From PALSA-612 sp963742925 (GTDB lineage Bacteria > Actinomycetota > Thermoleophilia > Gaiellales > Gaiellaceae), in NCBI GenBank assembly GCA_963742925.1, contig CAVUNV010000001.1, positions 33,170 to 97,169 on the forward strand: a stretch of 64,000 bases of DNA, given 5' to 3'. The translations under genes were made by a program, and so were the position numbers. Under the pieces are notes generated by a model that worked only from the letters and a program-made list of their open reading frames with translations, was not told the DNA's origin and searched no databases. Shown in pieces: positions 28,239-35,941 of this stretch (position 1 is its first letter; each line of letters begins with the position of its first letter).

Positions 28239-31013
28239 TTGCCATTGCCTTGGTTTCGACGCCGTCCTCGGGGATCCGAGACGGAATCCAGCCGTGAAAC
28301 ATCACCCGAACCGAAAGAGTCCGCCCGGCCTGTAGAGGCCGTTGCACAGCCCGAGCACGCCTCGGGCGCCACCGAGGCTGCTCCACGGCCCCGCCGCCGT
28401 CGCGGCAGTCGTGGCGGCAAGGGCCGCAAGCGCTCCGCCGCGTCCACGACGGCGAACGGTGCCGCCGCCGCCGAGCCGGCTCCCAAGCCGGAGGCCGCGA
28501 AGCCGAAGCCCGCGAGAGCCGCGAAGCCCCCGGCCAGGCGCGCGAAGCGCTCCGAGCCGCGGCGCCGCCAGCAGACCCGTAAGCCCCTCCCGCAGGCCAA
28601 GCGCGAGCTGCTCGTCTCGGTCAACGTGACCGAGCAGCGCGTCGCCGTCCTCGAGGACGACCGGCTTGCCGAGGTCTACCTCGAGCGCCCCGGCCGCCGC
28701 TCGATTGCGGGCAACGTCTACAAGGGCGTCGTCGACAACGTGCTCCCCGGGATGGAGGCGGCGTTCGTCGAGATCGGCCTCGAGAAGAACGGTTTCCTCT
28801 ACGTCGACGAGATCGTCGGCCCCGAGCTCGAGGGCCGGCGCCACGGCCGCCGCATCCAGGACCTGCTGAGCCGTGGCCAGGAGATCCTCGTCCAGGCCGT
28901 CAAGGATCCGATGAAGACGAAGGGGGCGCGCCTGACGACCGAGATCTCGCTCCCCGGCCGCTTCGTCGTCTACGTCCCGCAGGGCGAGGGCGTCGGCGTC
29001 TCGCGCCGGCTCGAAGACGACGAGCGGGTGCGTCTGCGCGACATCCTCAAGAAGCTCGAGCTGCCCAAGGGCGGCGTGATCGTGCGAACCGCCGCCGAGG
29101 GGGCGTCCGCCGAGGACATCGAGCGCGACATCCGCTTCCTCGAGAAGATCTGGAAGGAGATCCAGACGCGGGCCAAGAAGCTCCCGGCGCCGTCGCTCGT
29201 CTACCACGAGGCCGAGCTGCCGCTCCGCGTCGTGCGCGATCTGTTCACCGGCGACTTCGAGCGAGCGCTCGTGGACGACGACCTCACCTACAAGCGCATC
29301 ACCGGCTACCTCAAGAAGACCTCTCCGCACATGGCCGACCGTGTCACGCGCTACCGCGAGAAGGAGCCGCTGTTCGAGACCTACGGGGTCGACGCCGAGA
29401 TCCGCTCCACGCTCAGCCGCCGCGTCGATCTCCCCTCGGGCGGCTATCTCGTGTTCGACTACGCCGAGGCGTTCACGGTGATCGACGTCAACACGGGCCG
29501 CTTCGTCGGCTCGCGCTCGAAGACCTCGGGCGCGCGGCTCGAGGACACGATCACGAAGAACAACCTGGAAGCCGTCAAGGAGGTCGTCCGCCAGCTCAGG
29601 CTCCGGGATATCGGCGGAATCATCGTGATCGACTTCATCGACATGGCGAACCCGAAGAACCGGGCGCAGGTCGAAGAGGAGCTGAAGGAAGAGCTGGAGC
29701 GCGACCGGACGAAGACGTACGTCGTCGAGATCTCGCCGCTCGGCCTGGTCGAGATGACGAGGCAGAACGTCACCGACGGGCCGCGCGAGATCCTCACCAA
29801 GCGCTGCCCGACCTGCGCCGGCGACGGAATCGTGGTCTCGGAGATGTCCACCGCGGTCGACGCGGAGCGCCGGCTCCGGGCGCTCGCCGCGCAGAGCCCG
29901 CGTACCAAGGCGTTCAGAGTCGAGCTCAACGCGCACGTCGCTTCGATCCTGATCGGCCCAGGGGCGGAGCGGCTCAAGGAGATCGAGGCCGTCACGAAGC
30001 GCGTCTTCCTGCTGGAGGGCAAGGAGGGCGTGCCGCTCGACCACCTCACGGTCCTCGACAAGGGCACCCTCGAGAAGCTGGCACCCGCGTCGCCGTACAG
30101 CGAGGGTCAGGAGATCGACGTCAAGCTGGTGGAGGTCGGGTTGCACGACCCCGACGCCGGGATGGGTCGACTCGACGGCTCTGCCGTCTGTGTCGGCGGC
30201 GCGGCGCGTCTCGTCGGCAAGAAGGTGAAGGCCCGTGTCGAGCGGGTTATCGACGGGACGATCTACGCGAGCGTCGTCGGAGCACCCGTCGCGGAGGCCC
30301 TTGCCCCGATCACCGCCGAGGGTCTCGCCGAGAAGCCGACCCGGGCGGGTACCCGCAAGGGCGCCGAGCCGGCCGCCACGGTGGAGCCGGAGTCGCCGGA
30401 GGGCGTGCTGGAGGAAGAGGCCGTGCCGGATCTGGAGGCGGTGCCCGATCTAGAGGCCGTGCCGGAGGAAGAGGTCGTGGCCGAGGAAGAAGTCGTGGTC
30501 GACGAGAAGAAGGAGGCGGCTCGCGAGCAGGCCGCCGGTGAAGCGGAGGCCGGCGAAGAGTCGCCCGGCGGGCCGACCGGCGAGGAGAAGCCGAAGCGGA
30601 AGCGGACGCGCCGTGGCTCTCGTGGCGGCCGCCGCCACCGCAAGCCCGCCGCGGCCACCGCGACGGCGGGCGCGGTCAACGGCGCCGTCGAGGCCGAGGA
30701 GATCGATGCTGCTGCGCCGCGGATCCATCTGCCCGACCCGTCCCTCGGCTCCGGAGCCGAGGAGGAGCGGTCCGGGAACGGCGATCAGCCCCCGGCCCGG
30801 AAGCGTCGATCCCGCTCGCGGCGCCCAGCGGCTCCCAGCGAGCCGGTGGCCGCTGTCACGGAGGACGGCGGGTCGCCGCCGGATGCCGCTGAAGCAGAGG
30901 CGACCCCGGACGGCGCGCCCACACGCAAGAAGACACGTCGTGGCTCGAGGGGCGGCCGGCGCCGCCGCAAGGCCCCTGCGCCGGCATCGACCGAGTCGGC
31001 CCCGGAATCATGA
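28239..31013 (+). CDS. rne: Ribonuclease E/G
   Basis: Endoribonuclease of RNA turnover and rRNA maturation, 924 residues. A disordered basic N-terminal extension (1-120) precedes the S1 domain (GNVYKGVVDNVLPGMEAAFVEIG). The RNase H-like and 5'-sensor regions follow, then the DNase I-like catalytic core with VIDVNTGRFVGS and the metal aspartates around IIVIDFIDM. The zinc link is CPTCAGDG. An acidic spacer with repeated VPDLEA/EEEVV and a basic tail end the protein. The motif RRGSRGG occurs three times, once in the N-terminal and twice in the C-terminal extension, probably RNA-binding. TTG start with a good AAAGGAG. It heads the rplU-rpmA-obg set, as in other actinobacteria. Confidence 0.95.
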   Translation: MPLPWFRRRPRGSETESSRETSPEPKESARPVEAVAQPEHASGATEAAPRPRRRRGSRGGKGRKRSAASTTANGAAAAEPAPKPEAAKPKPARAAKPPARRAKRSEPRRRQQTRKPLPQAKRELLVSVNVTEQRVAVLEDDRLAEVYLERPGRRSIAGNVYKGVVDNVLPGMEAAFVEIGLEKNGFLYVDEIVGPELEGRRHGRRIQDLLSRGQEILVQAVKDPMKTKGARLTTEISLPGRFVVYVPQGEGVGVSRRLEDDERVRLRDILKKLELPKGGVIVRTAAEGASAEDIERDIRFLEKIWKEIQTRAKKLPAPSLVYHEAELPLRVVRDLFTGDFERALVDDDLTYKRITGYLKKTSPHMADRVTRYREKEPLFETYGVDAEIRSTLSRRVDLPSGGYLVFDYAEAFTVIDVNTGRFVGSRSKTSGARLEDTITKNNLEAVKEVVRQLRLRDIGGIIVIDFIDMANPKNRAQVEEELKEELERDRTKTYVVEISPLGLVEMTRQNVTDGPREILTKRCPTCAGDGIVVSEMSTAVDAERRLRALAAQSPRTKAFRVELNAHVASILIGPGAERLKEIEAVTKRVFLLEGKEGVPLDHLTVLDKGTLEKLAPASPYSEGQEIDVKLVEVGLHDPDAGMGRLDGSAVCVGGAARLVGKKVKARVERVIDGTIYASVVGAPVAEALAPITAEGLAEKPTRAGTRKGAEPAATVEPESPEGVLEEEAVPDLEAVPDLEAVPEEEVVAEEEVVVDEKKEAAREQAAGEAEAGEESPGGPTGEEKPKRKRTRRGSRGGRRHRKPAAATATAGAVNGAVEAEEIDAAAPRIHLPDPSLGSGAEEERSGNGDQPPARKRRSRSRRPAAPSEPVAAVTEDGGSPPDAAEAEATPDGAPTRKKTRRGSRGGRRRRKAPAPASTESAPES

Positions 31014-31027
31014 GCTACACTGGAAAC

Positions 31028-31044
31028 GCGGGCAGCAAGCCCGC
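31028..31044 (+). terminator. Hairpin between RNase E/G and L21 genes
   Basis: GCGGGC-AGCAA-GCCCGC followed by ATTTGT, 14 bp after the RNase stop and 21 bp before the L21 ATG. It could be a weak terminator, or part of the L21 leader that in many bacteria mediates autoregulation by L21. Confidence 0.5.
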
Positions 31045-31065
31045 ATTTGTACGCTTAACCCTCTT

Positions 31066-31575
31066 ATGACCTACGCAATCATCTCGCTCGGCGGCAAGCA
31101 GTACCGCGTCCAGGAAGGGCAGCGCCTGCTCGTGGACCAGCTCAAGCACGCCGACGGCAACACGTTCCATCCGGACGTGCTGTTCATCGGCGGCGAGGGC
31201 AAGGCCGAGTTCGTCCCCAAGGGGACGCAGGTGACGGCGAAGGTTCTCGGCAGCGCGCTCGGCGACAAGATCCGGATCGGCAAGTACAAGAAGCGCACCG
31301 GGTACCGCCGCCACACCGGTCATCGCAGCAAGCTGACGCAGATCGAGATCACCGCGATCGGCGCCAAGGCCGCTGCGGCCAAGCCGAAAGCCGAGACGGC
31401 CGAGAAGCCGAAGCCGGCGACCAGGCCGAAGCCGGCAGCAACCGCGAAGCCGGCCGCGGCGAAGCCGAAGGCTCCCGCGAAGCCCCGGGTGAAAGCGCAA
31501 ACCGAAGCGAAGGCTGAATCGGCGAAGGCTGAGCCGTCTCAGGCGGAGTCGGCAGAGATTGGGGAGGCTGAGTAA
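31066..31575 (+). CDS. rplU: 50S ribosomal protein L21 with long C-terminal tail
   Basis: Binds 23S rRNA in the large subunit. The first 103 residues are canonical (YAIISLGGKQYRVQEGQRLLV ... IRIGKYKKRTGYRRHTGHRSKLTQIEI). About 65 extra residues follow, made of Lys-Pro-Ala-rich repeats (AAKPKA, EKPKPA, RPKPAA, AKPAAA) and a more acidic end. Such extensions occur in some actinobacteria. The TAA overlaps the L27 ATG. Confidence 0.96.
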   Translation: MTYAIISLGGKQYRVQEGQRLLVDQLKHADGNTFHPDVLFIGGEGKAEFVPKGTQVTAKVLGSALGDKIRIGKYKKRTGYRRHTGHRSKLTQIEITAIGAKAAAAKPKAETAEKPKPATRPKPAATAKPAAAKPKAPAKPRVKAQTEAKAESAKAEPSQAESAEIGEAE

Positions 31576-31823
31576 TGGCGCACAAGAAGGGACTCGGATC
31601 GTCGCGGAACGGCCGCGACTCCAAGCCGAAGATGCTCGGCGTGAAGATCTTCGCCGGCCAGGAGGTCAAGGCCGGGATGATCATCGTCCGCCAGCGCGGG
31701 ACGCACTTCCGCCCCGGCCCCGGCACCGGGCTCGGACGGGATCACACGATCTTCGCGACTCGCCCCGGCACGGTTGCGTTCCGGTCGAGCGGCGAGCGCC
31801 GCTTCATCGAAGTCACCGACTAG
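31575..31823 (+). CDS. rpmA: 50S ribosomal protein L27
   Basis: 82 residues, starting AHKKGLGSSRNGRDSKPKML. The N-terminus that reaches the peptidyl-transferase centre is unprocessed, with no extra leader as in Firmicutes. The VKIFAGQEVKAGMIIVRQRGT core is present. Coupled to rplU. Confidence 0.98.
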   Translation: MAHKKGLGSSRNGRDSKPKMLGVKIFAGQEVKAGMIIVRQRGTHFRPGPGTGLGRDHTIFATRPGTVAFRSSGERRFIEVTD

Positions 31824-31865
31824 CCCGCGCAGTCGCCACAGCCTCCCGGCGGTACCGTTCGGCCG

Positions 31866-33050
31866 ATGTTCAGCGATCGTGCCCGCATCCACGTCGCCGC
31901 CGGCCGCGGCGGCGACGGCGCGCTGAGCTTCCGGCGCGAGAAGCACGTCCCGAAGGGCGGGCCTGACGGCGGTGACGGCGGGCCCGGCGGCTCGGTGATC
32001 CTCGTCGCTGATCCCGATCTGCGCGACCTGTCCGCGTTCCGCACCCGGCGCGTGATCGCCGCGGGCAAGGGCGGCCACGGCGGTGGCACCGGCCGCCACG
32101 GCGCTGCCGGCGCGGACGTCGAGCTGCGAGTGCCGGTGGGAACCGAGGTTCGCGACGAGGGTGGCGAGCTGGTCGCCGACCTGGCCAGGCCGGGGGCGAC
32201 CGTCGTTCTCGCCCGTGGTGGCGCTCCGGGCCGCGGAAACCGCCATTTCGCGACGCCCACACGTCAGACGCCGCGCTTCGCCGAGGTGGGGATGCCCGGC
32301 GAGGAAGCCGACATCGAGCTCCACCTGAAGCTGCTCGCCGACGCGGCGCTCGTCGGGCAGCCGAACGCCGGGAAGTCCTCGCTCCTGCGCCGGATCTCGA
32401 ATGCCAGGCCGAAGGTGGCCGAGTATCCGTTCACGACGCTCCAGCCCGTGCTCGGCACGGTCGACGCCCCGGACGGCCGCCAGTTCGTGGTCGCCGACGT
32501 GCCGGGGCTGATCGAAGGCGCCGCCGAAGGTCTTGGTCTCGGACACGAGTTTCTCGCGCACCTCGAGCGGGCCCGCGCGCTCGTGCACGTGATCGATGCG
32601 GCGGCCGGCGATCCGGCCGAGCAGTTCCACGCCGTCGACCGGGAGCTCGCCGCCTACGGCCAGGGGCTCGACGAGCTGCCGCAGATCGTCGTCCTGAACA
32701 AGACGGACATCGCGCCGGAGCCGGCTCTCGACGTCTCGGACGAGCGGATCCTCGGCGTCTTCCCGCTGTCGTGCGCGACCGGCGAGGGCGTCGAGCTGTT
32801 CAAGCGCTCGCTCTTCTCGCTGATCCCGGAGCCGGCCGAGCCCGTCGTCGACGAGAGCGCGGTGCCGGAGTTCATGGTCTACCGGCCGAAGCCGCGCCGC
32901 GCCTCGTTCAGGATCCTGCGCACGGACCGCGGCTACCGCATCGTCGGAAGCCCGCCGGACGAGGACGAGCTCGCCGAGGCGCTGCGCGCGGCGGGCGCCC
33001 GGGTGGGCGACGAGATCGCCGTCGGCGAGGAGACGTTCGAGTACCGGTGA
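31866..33050 (+). CDS. obg: GTPase Obg (CgtA)
   Basis: Ribosome-assembly and stress GTPase, 394 residues. Glycine-rich Obg domain at the N-terminus (RGGDGALSFRREKHVPKGGPDGGDGGPGG). G domain: P-loop VGQPNAGKSSLLRR, switch FTTLQP, DVPGLIEGAAEG, NKTD and SCATGEG. A C-terminal OCT domain (YRPKPRRASFRILRTDRGYRIVG) is present. It overlaps nadD. Confidence 0.97.
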   Translation: MFSDRARIHVAAGRGGDGALSFRREKHVPKGGPDGGDGGPGGSVILVADPDLRDLSAFRTRRVIAAGKGGHGGGTGRHGAAGADVELRVPVGTEVRDEGGELVADLARPGATVVLARGGAPGRGNRHFATPTRQTPRFAEVGMPGEEADIELHLKLLADAALVGQPNAGKSSLLRRISNARPKVAEYPFTTLQPVLGTVDAPDGRQFVVADVPGLIEGAAEGLGLGHEFLAHLERARALVHVIDAAAGDPAEQFHAVDRELAAYGQGLDELPQIVVLNKTDIAPEPALDVSDERILGVFPLSCATGEGVELFKRSLFSLIPEPAEPVVDESAVPEFMVYRPKPRRASFRILRTDRGYRIVGSPPDEDELAEALRAAGARVGDEIAVGEETFEYR

Positions 33051-33613
33051 CCGGCCTGCTCGGAGGCGCGTTCGACCCGCCGCACGCCGGGCACGTGGCG
33101 CTGCTCCGGGACGCACGTGCGCACTTCGGCTTCGACCGGGTCGTGGTGCTCGTCGTCGCGGACCCCGGGCACAAGGATGTGACGACCGACGCCTCGACGC
33201 GGCTCACCCTTGCGCGGGCCGCGTTCCCCGGCGAGGAGGTCGAGCTCGACCCGCACGCTCGCACGATCGACACCCTGCGCGAGAGGGACTTCGACGATCC
33301 GCTCTTCCTGATCGGCGCCGACCAGTTCGCGGACTTCCTGACCTGGAAGGATCCCGACGGGGTGCTCGATCTGTCGCGCGTCGGCGTCGCGACCCGCCCC
33401 GGCTACCCGAAGGACCGCTTCCAGCGCGTGCTCGCCGAGCTCGCGCGTCCCGACCGGGTCAGCTTCTTCGAGATCGAGTCGGTCGACGTCTCCTCGAGCG
33501 ACATCCGGACCCGCGTCGCGCGTGGCAAGCCGATCGACCGACTCGTCCCGATCGCGGTCGCCCGCGAGATCGAGCGGCTCGGGCTCTACCGGCCACGCGG
33601 GCGGCGCGGCTAG
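33047..33613 (+). CDS. nadD: Nicotinate-nucleotide adenylyltransferase
   Basis: Makes nicotinate adenine dinucleotide from NaMN and ATP in NAD synthesis. 188 residues with the nucleotidyltransferase motif GGAFDPPHAGH at the N-terminus, LFLIGADQFADFLTWKD and SSSDIRTRVARGKP near the C-terminus. GTG start overlaps the obg stop. Confidence 0.95.
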   Translation: MTGLLGGAFDPPHAGHVALLRDARAHFGFDRVVVLVVADPGHKDVTTDASTRLTLARAAFPGEEVELDPHARTIDTLRERDFDDPLFLIGADQFADFLTWKDPDGVLDLSRVGVATRPGYPKDRFQRVLAELARPDRVSFFEIESVDVSSSDIRTRVARGKPIDRLVPIAVAREIERLGLYRPRGRRG

Positions 33614-33651
33614 ACTTCGCCCCAGTTCCGATCACCAGGAGACGAAACCGA

Positions 33652-34008
33652 CTGACGTCACTCGAACAAGCCCGCCGCATCGCCGGCCTCGCGCAGGAGA
33701 AGCTGGCGCAGGACGTGGTCATCCTCGATATGCGGCCGGTCTGCACCTACACCGACTACTTCGTGATCTGCACGGGCCAGAACCCGCGGCAGACGAAGGC
33801 GATCTACGACGAGGTTCATGCTCGCCTGAAGCACGACGGCCGCACCCTCCCGCGTTCGGTCGAGGGGGAGCGGGACGCGACCTGGGTCGTCGCCGACTAC
33901 CTCGACGTCGTGCTCCACGTCTTCACCCCCGAGACGCGCGGGTACTACCGCCTCGAGCAGCTCTGGGGCGACGTGCCGTCGGTCGAGCTCGAAGCAGCAA
34001 GCGCCTGA
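33652..34008 (+). CDS. rsfS: Ribosomal silencing factor RsfS
   Basis: Binds L14 and blocks subunit joining when nutrients are scarce. About 118 residues: SLEQARRIAGLAQEKLAQDVVILDMRPVCTYTDYFVICTG, RSVEGERDATWVVADYLDVVLHVF and YYRLEQLWGD are all family segments (given in pieces). No ATG, GTG or TTG exists in the right place. The frame opens with CTG at 33652, 11 bp after AGGAG, so a CTG start is likely unless there is a base error. The next standard start (GTG at 33715) would delete the first conserved helix. Confidence 0.9.
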   Translation: MTSLEQARRIAGLAQEKLAQDVVILDMRPVCTYTDYFVICTGQNPRQTKAIYDEVHARLKHDGRTLPRSVEGERDATWVVADYLDVVLHVFTPETRGYYRLEQLWGDVPSVELEAASA

Positions 34009-34027
34009 GGGCTAAACTGACCGTCGC

Positions 34028-34100
34028 GGGGCCGTAGCTCAGTTGGGAGAGCGTCTGGCTGGCAGCCAGAAGGTCAGGGGTTCGAGCCCCCTCGGCTCCA
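34028..34100 (+). tRNA. tRNA-Ala (GGC anticodon)
   Basis: 73 bases. Acceptor GGGGCCG pairs with CGGCTCC with one G-U pair. D-arm GCTCAGTTGGGAGAGC. Anticodon stem TCTGG/CCAGA encloses CTGGCAG, anticodon GGC. T-arm AGGGGTTCGAGCCCCCT. Discriminator A; no encoded CCA. Confidence 0.95.
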
Positions 34101-34140
34101 TAGGGCAGCGTAAGGACGGAGAGCGGGCCGGTGATGTCGG

Positions 34141-34884
34141 TCAACCTCGGCCGACGTAGGGCATCTTGGTTGCCATGACCGTCATGAACTGGACGTTCGT
34201 GTCGAGCGGCAAGGTGGCCATGTAGACGACTGCCCGTGCGACGTCTGCTGCGTCGATCGTCGGTTCGCACTGGATAGTGCCGTCGGCTTGGAGGACGCCC
34301 GTGGTACGCATCGGCTCGGTCAGATCCGTGGCGGCGTTGCCGATGTCGATCTGTCCGCAGGCGATGTCGTAGGCTCGGCCGTCGAGGGAGGTCGATCGCG
34401 TGAGGCCGGTGATCGCGTGTTTGGCTGCCGTGTAGGGGGCGGAGTGGGGGCGAGGAACGCTCGCGGAGATGGAGCCGTTGTTGATGATCCTCCCGCCGCG
34501 GGGCGATTGTCGTTTCATGATCCGGAACGCCTGCTGGGTACAGAGGAAGGCGCCGGTCAGGTTGGTCTCGATCACGGAGGCCCAGTGCTCGAGGCTGAGG
34601 TCCTCCAGTACCACGGCAGGGGCGCTCACGCCGGCGTTGTTGAACAGCAGATCGAGCCGTTCGAATCTCGCCTCGATCTCGGCGAAGACCGCCGTCACCG
34701 ACTCGGGGTCGCGGACGTCGCAGACGAGCGCGAGGGCGCCGTGGCCCGCCTCCGCGGCTACCGCGTCCAGCGGGGCGCGGCGGCGGCCCACGAGGATGAC
34801 GGTGAAGCCGGCCTGCGCCAGAGCGACCGACGAAGCCCGCCCGATGCCTGACCCCGCCCCGGTGACCAGTGCCGTCCTGATCAC
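34141..34884 (-). CDS. SDR-family NAD(P)-dependent oxidoreductase
   Basis: 247 residues, classical SDR. Cofactor loop TGAGSGIGRASSVALA, NNAG in LLFNNAGVSAPA, catalytic serine in NNGSISASVPRPHS and the YTAAK (Tyr-x3-Lys) pair. The basic residues after strand 2 (GRRRAPL) suggest NADP preference. It overlaps the epimerase-like gene upstream (ATGA), so the two enzymes probably act in one pathway. Substrate unknown. Confidence 0.9.
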   Translation of the reverse strand: MIRTALVTGAGSGIGRASSVALAQAGFTVILVGRRRAPLDAVAAEAGHGALALVCDVRDPESVTAVFAEIEARFERLDLLFNNAGVSAPAVVLEDLSLEHWASVIETNLTGAFLCTQQAFRIMKRQSPRGGRIINNGSISASVPRPHSAPYTAAKHAITGLTRSTSLDGRAYDIACGQIDIGNAATDLTEPMRTTGVLQADGTIQCEPTIDAADVARAVVYMATLPLDTNVQFMTVMATKMPYVGRG

Positions 34885-35876
34885 CGTGCCGTCACCGCAC
34901 CCGGCAGGGCACCGAGCTCGTCCTCGACGTAGACACGGATGATCTCGTCGAAGCCGGTCTCGGCACGGAATCCGAGCTGGAGCGCGCGGCGTGGGTCGAA
35001 CGCGTGCGGCCAGCCTGCGACGATCCGCATGATCTCCTCGTCCGGCTCGCGCCGGATGCGGCGGGTGGCCTCCTCGCCGGCGACGCGTCGCAACGCCACG
35101 ATCTGCTCCGCCACCGTCGCGGAGACCCCGGGCATGGTCAGGCAGCGCCTGCCGCCGAGCGCGCTGCTGTCGATCATCGCTGCGTGCAGAAGGAAGCCGA
35201 CCGCCGCGCGCGGCGAGGCAAACCAGTGGCGCACCTCGTCCGGCACCGGCAACACCGCCTGCTCGCCGTTCAGCGGCTCGCGGATGATGCTCGAGAAGAA
35301 GCCCGATGCTGCACGATTGGGCGGGCCCGGCCGGACGCAGATCGTCGGCAGCCGAAGAGCGATCCCGTCGAGGAAGCCGCGCCGGCTGTAATCCGACAGC
35401 AGCAGCTCGCCCATCGCTTTCTGCGTCCCGTAGCTCGTCAGCGGCGTCGTGCAGTGATCGTCGCCGATCACGTCCGGAAACGGTGCACCGAACACGGCGA
35501 TCGACGACGCGAACACAACGCGCGGTCGGTAGCCGGCGCCCGACCTGCGAGCCGCGTCGAAGAGAGATCGTGTGCCGTCGAGGTTCACCCGGTAGCCCTT
35601 CTCCAGGTCGGCCTCCGCCTCGCCGGAGACCACAGCCGCGAGGTGGAAGATCACGTCCGGCCGGCCCGACACCAGGTCGGCGGCGACCCCGTCCTCGGCA
35701 ACGTCTGCAACCACGTGATCGATCTCGACGGCTGCAGGAGCGGGCGGCTCGGGCTCGGTGACATCGGCGAGCGTCAGCCGCGAGACCGGCTCGCCGCCGA
35801 GGCCCCCGTCCTCCACGAGCCGCTTTGCGAGCTTGCGACCGAGCATGCCCGCCGCACCGACAACCAGGATGCGCAC
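34881..35876 (-). CDS. NAD-dependent epimerase/dehydratase, D-erythronate dehydrogenase-like
   Basis: 331 residues of extended-SDR fold. ILVVGAAGMLGRKLAKRL is the NAD loop, FASSIAVFG the serine motif and YGTQKAMGELLL the Tyr-x3-Lys. The overall pattern (DDHCTTPLTSYGTQK, IALRLPTICVRPGPPNRAASGFFSSIIREPL in parts) resembles DenD-type D-erythronate dehydrogenases of acid-sugar breakdown rather than UDP-sugar epimerases. Coupled to the downstream SDR. Confidence 0.8.
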   Translation of the reverse strand: MRILVVGAAGMLGRKLAKRLVEDGGLGGEPVSRLTLADVTEPEPPAPAAVEIDHVVADVAEDGVAADLVSGRPDVIFHLAAVVSGEAEADLEKGYRVNLDGTRSLFDAARRSGAGYRPRVVFASSIAVFGAPFPDVIGDDHCTTPLTSYGTQKAMGELLLSDYSRRGFLDGIALRLPTICVRPGPPNRAASGFFSSIIREPLNGEQAVLPVPDEVRHWFASPRAAVGFLLHAAMIDSSALGGRRCLTMPGVSATVAEQIVALRRVAGEEATRRIRREPDEEIMRIVAGWPHAFDPRRALQLGFRAETGFDEIIRVYVEDELGALPGAVTAR

Positions 35877-35941
35877 GGCCTGGAGACTAAAGCTACTCGA
35901 CGTAGGGGATCGTCAGCGGCCCTCTCACCTGGCGACGGCGG

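Noticed and set aside
28150..28335. Possible leader peptide before the RNase E/G gene (LFERNALRAS...)
   Set aside because: Weak ribosome site, runs well into the RNase gene in another frame, no sign of conservation can be seen.
28302..30146. A 614-codon minus-strand open frame inside the RNase E/G gene
   Set aside because: The plus-strand frame contains all RNase E/G domains; the antisense product has low-complexity composition.
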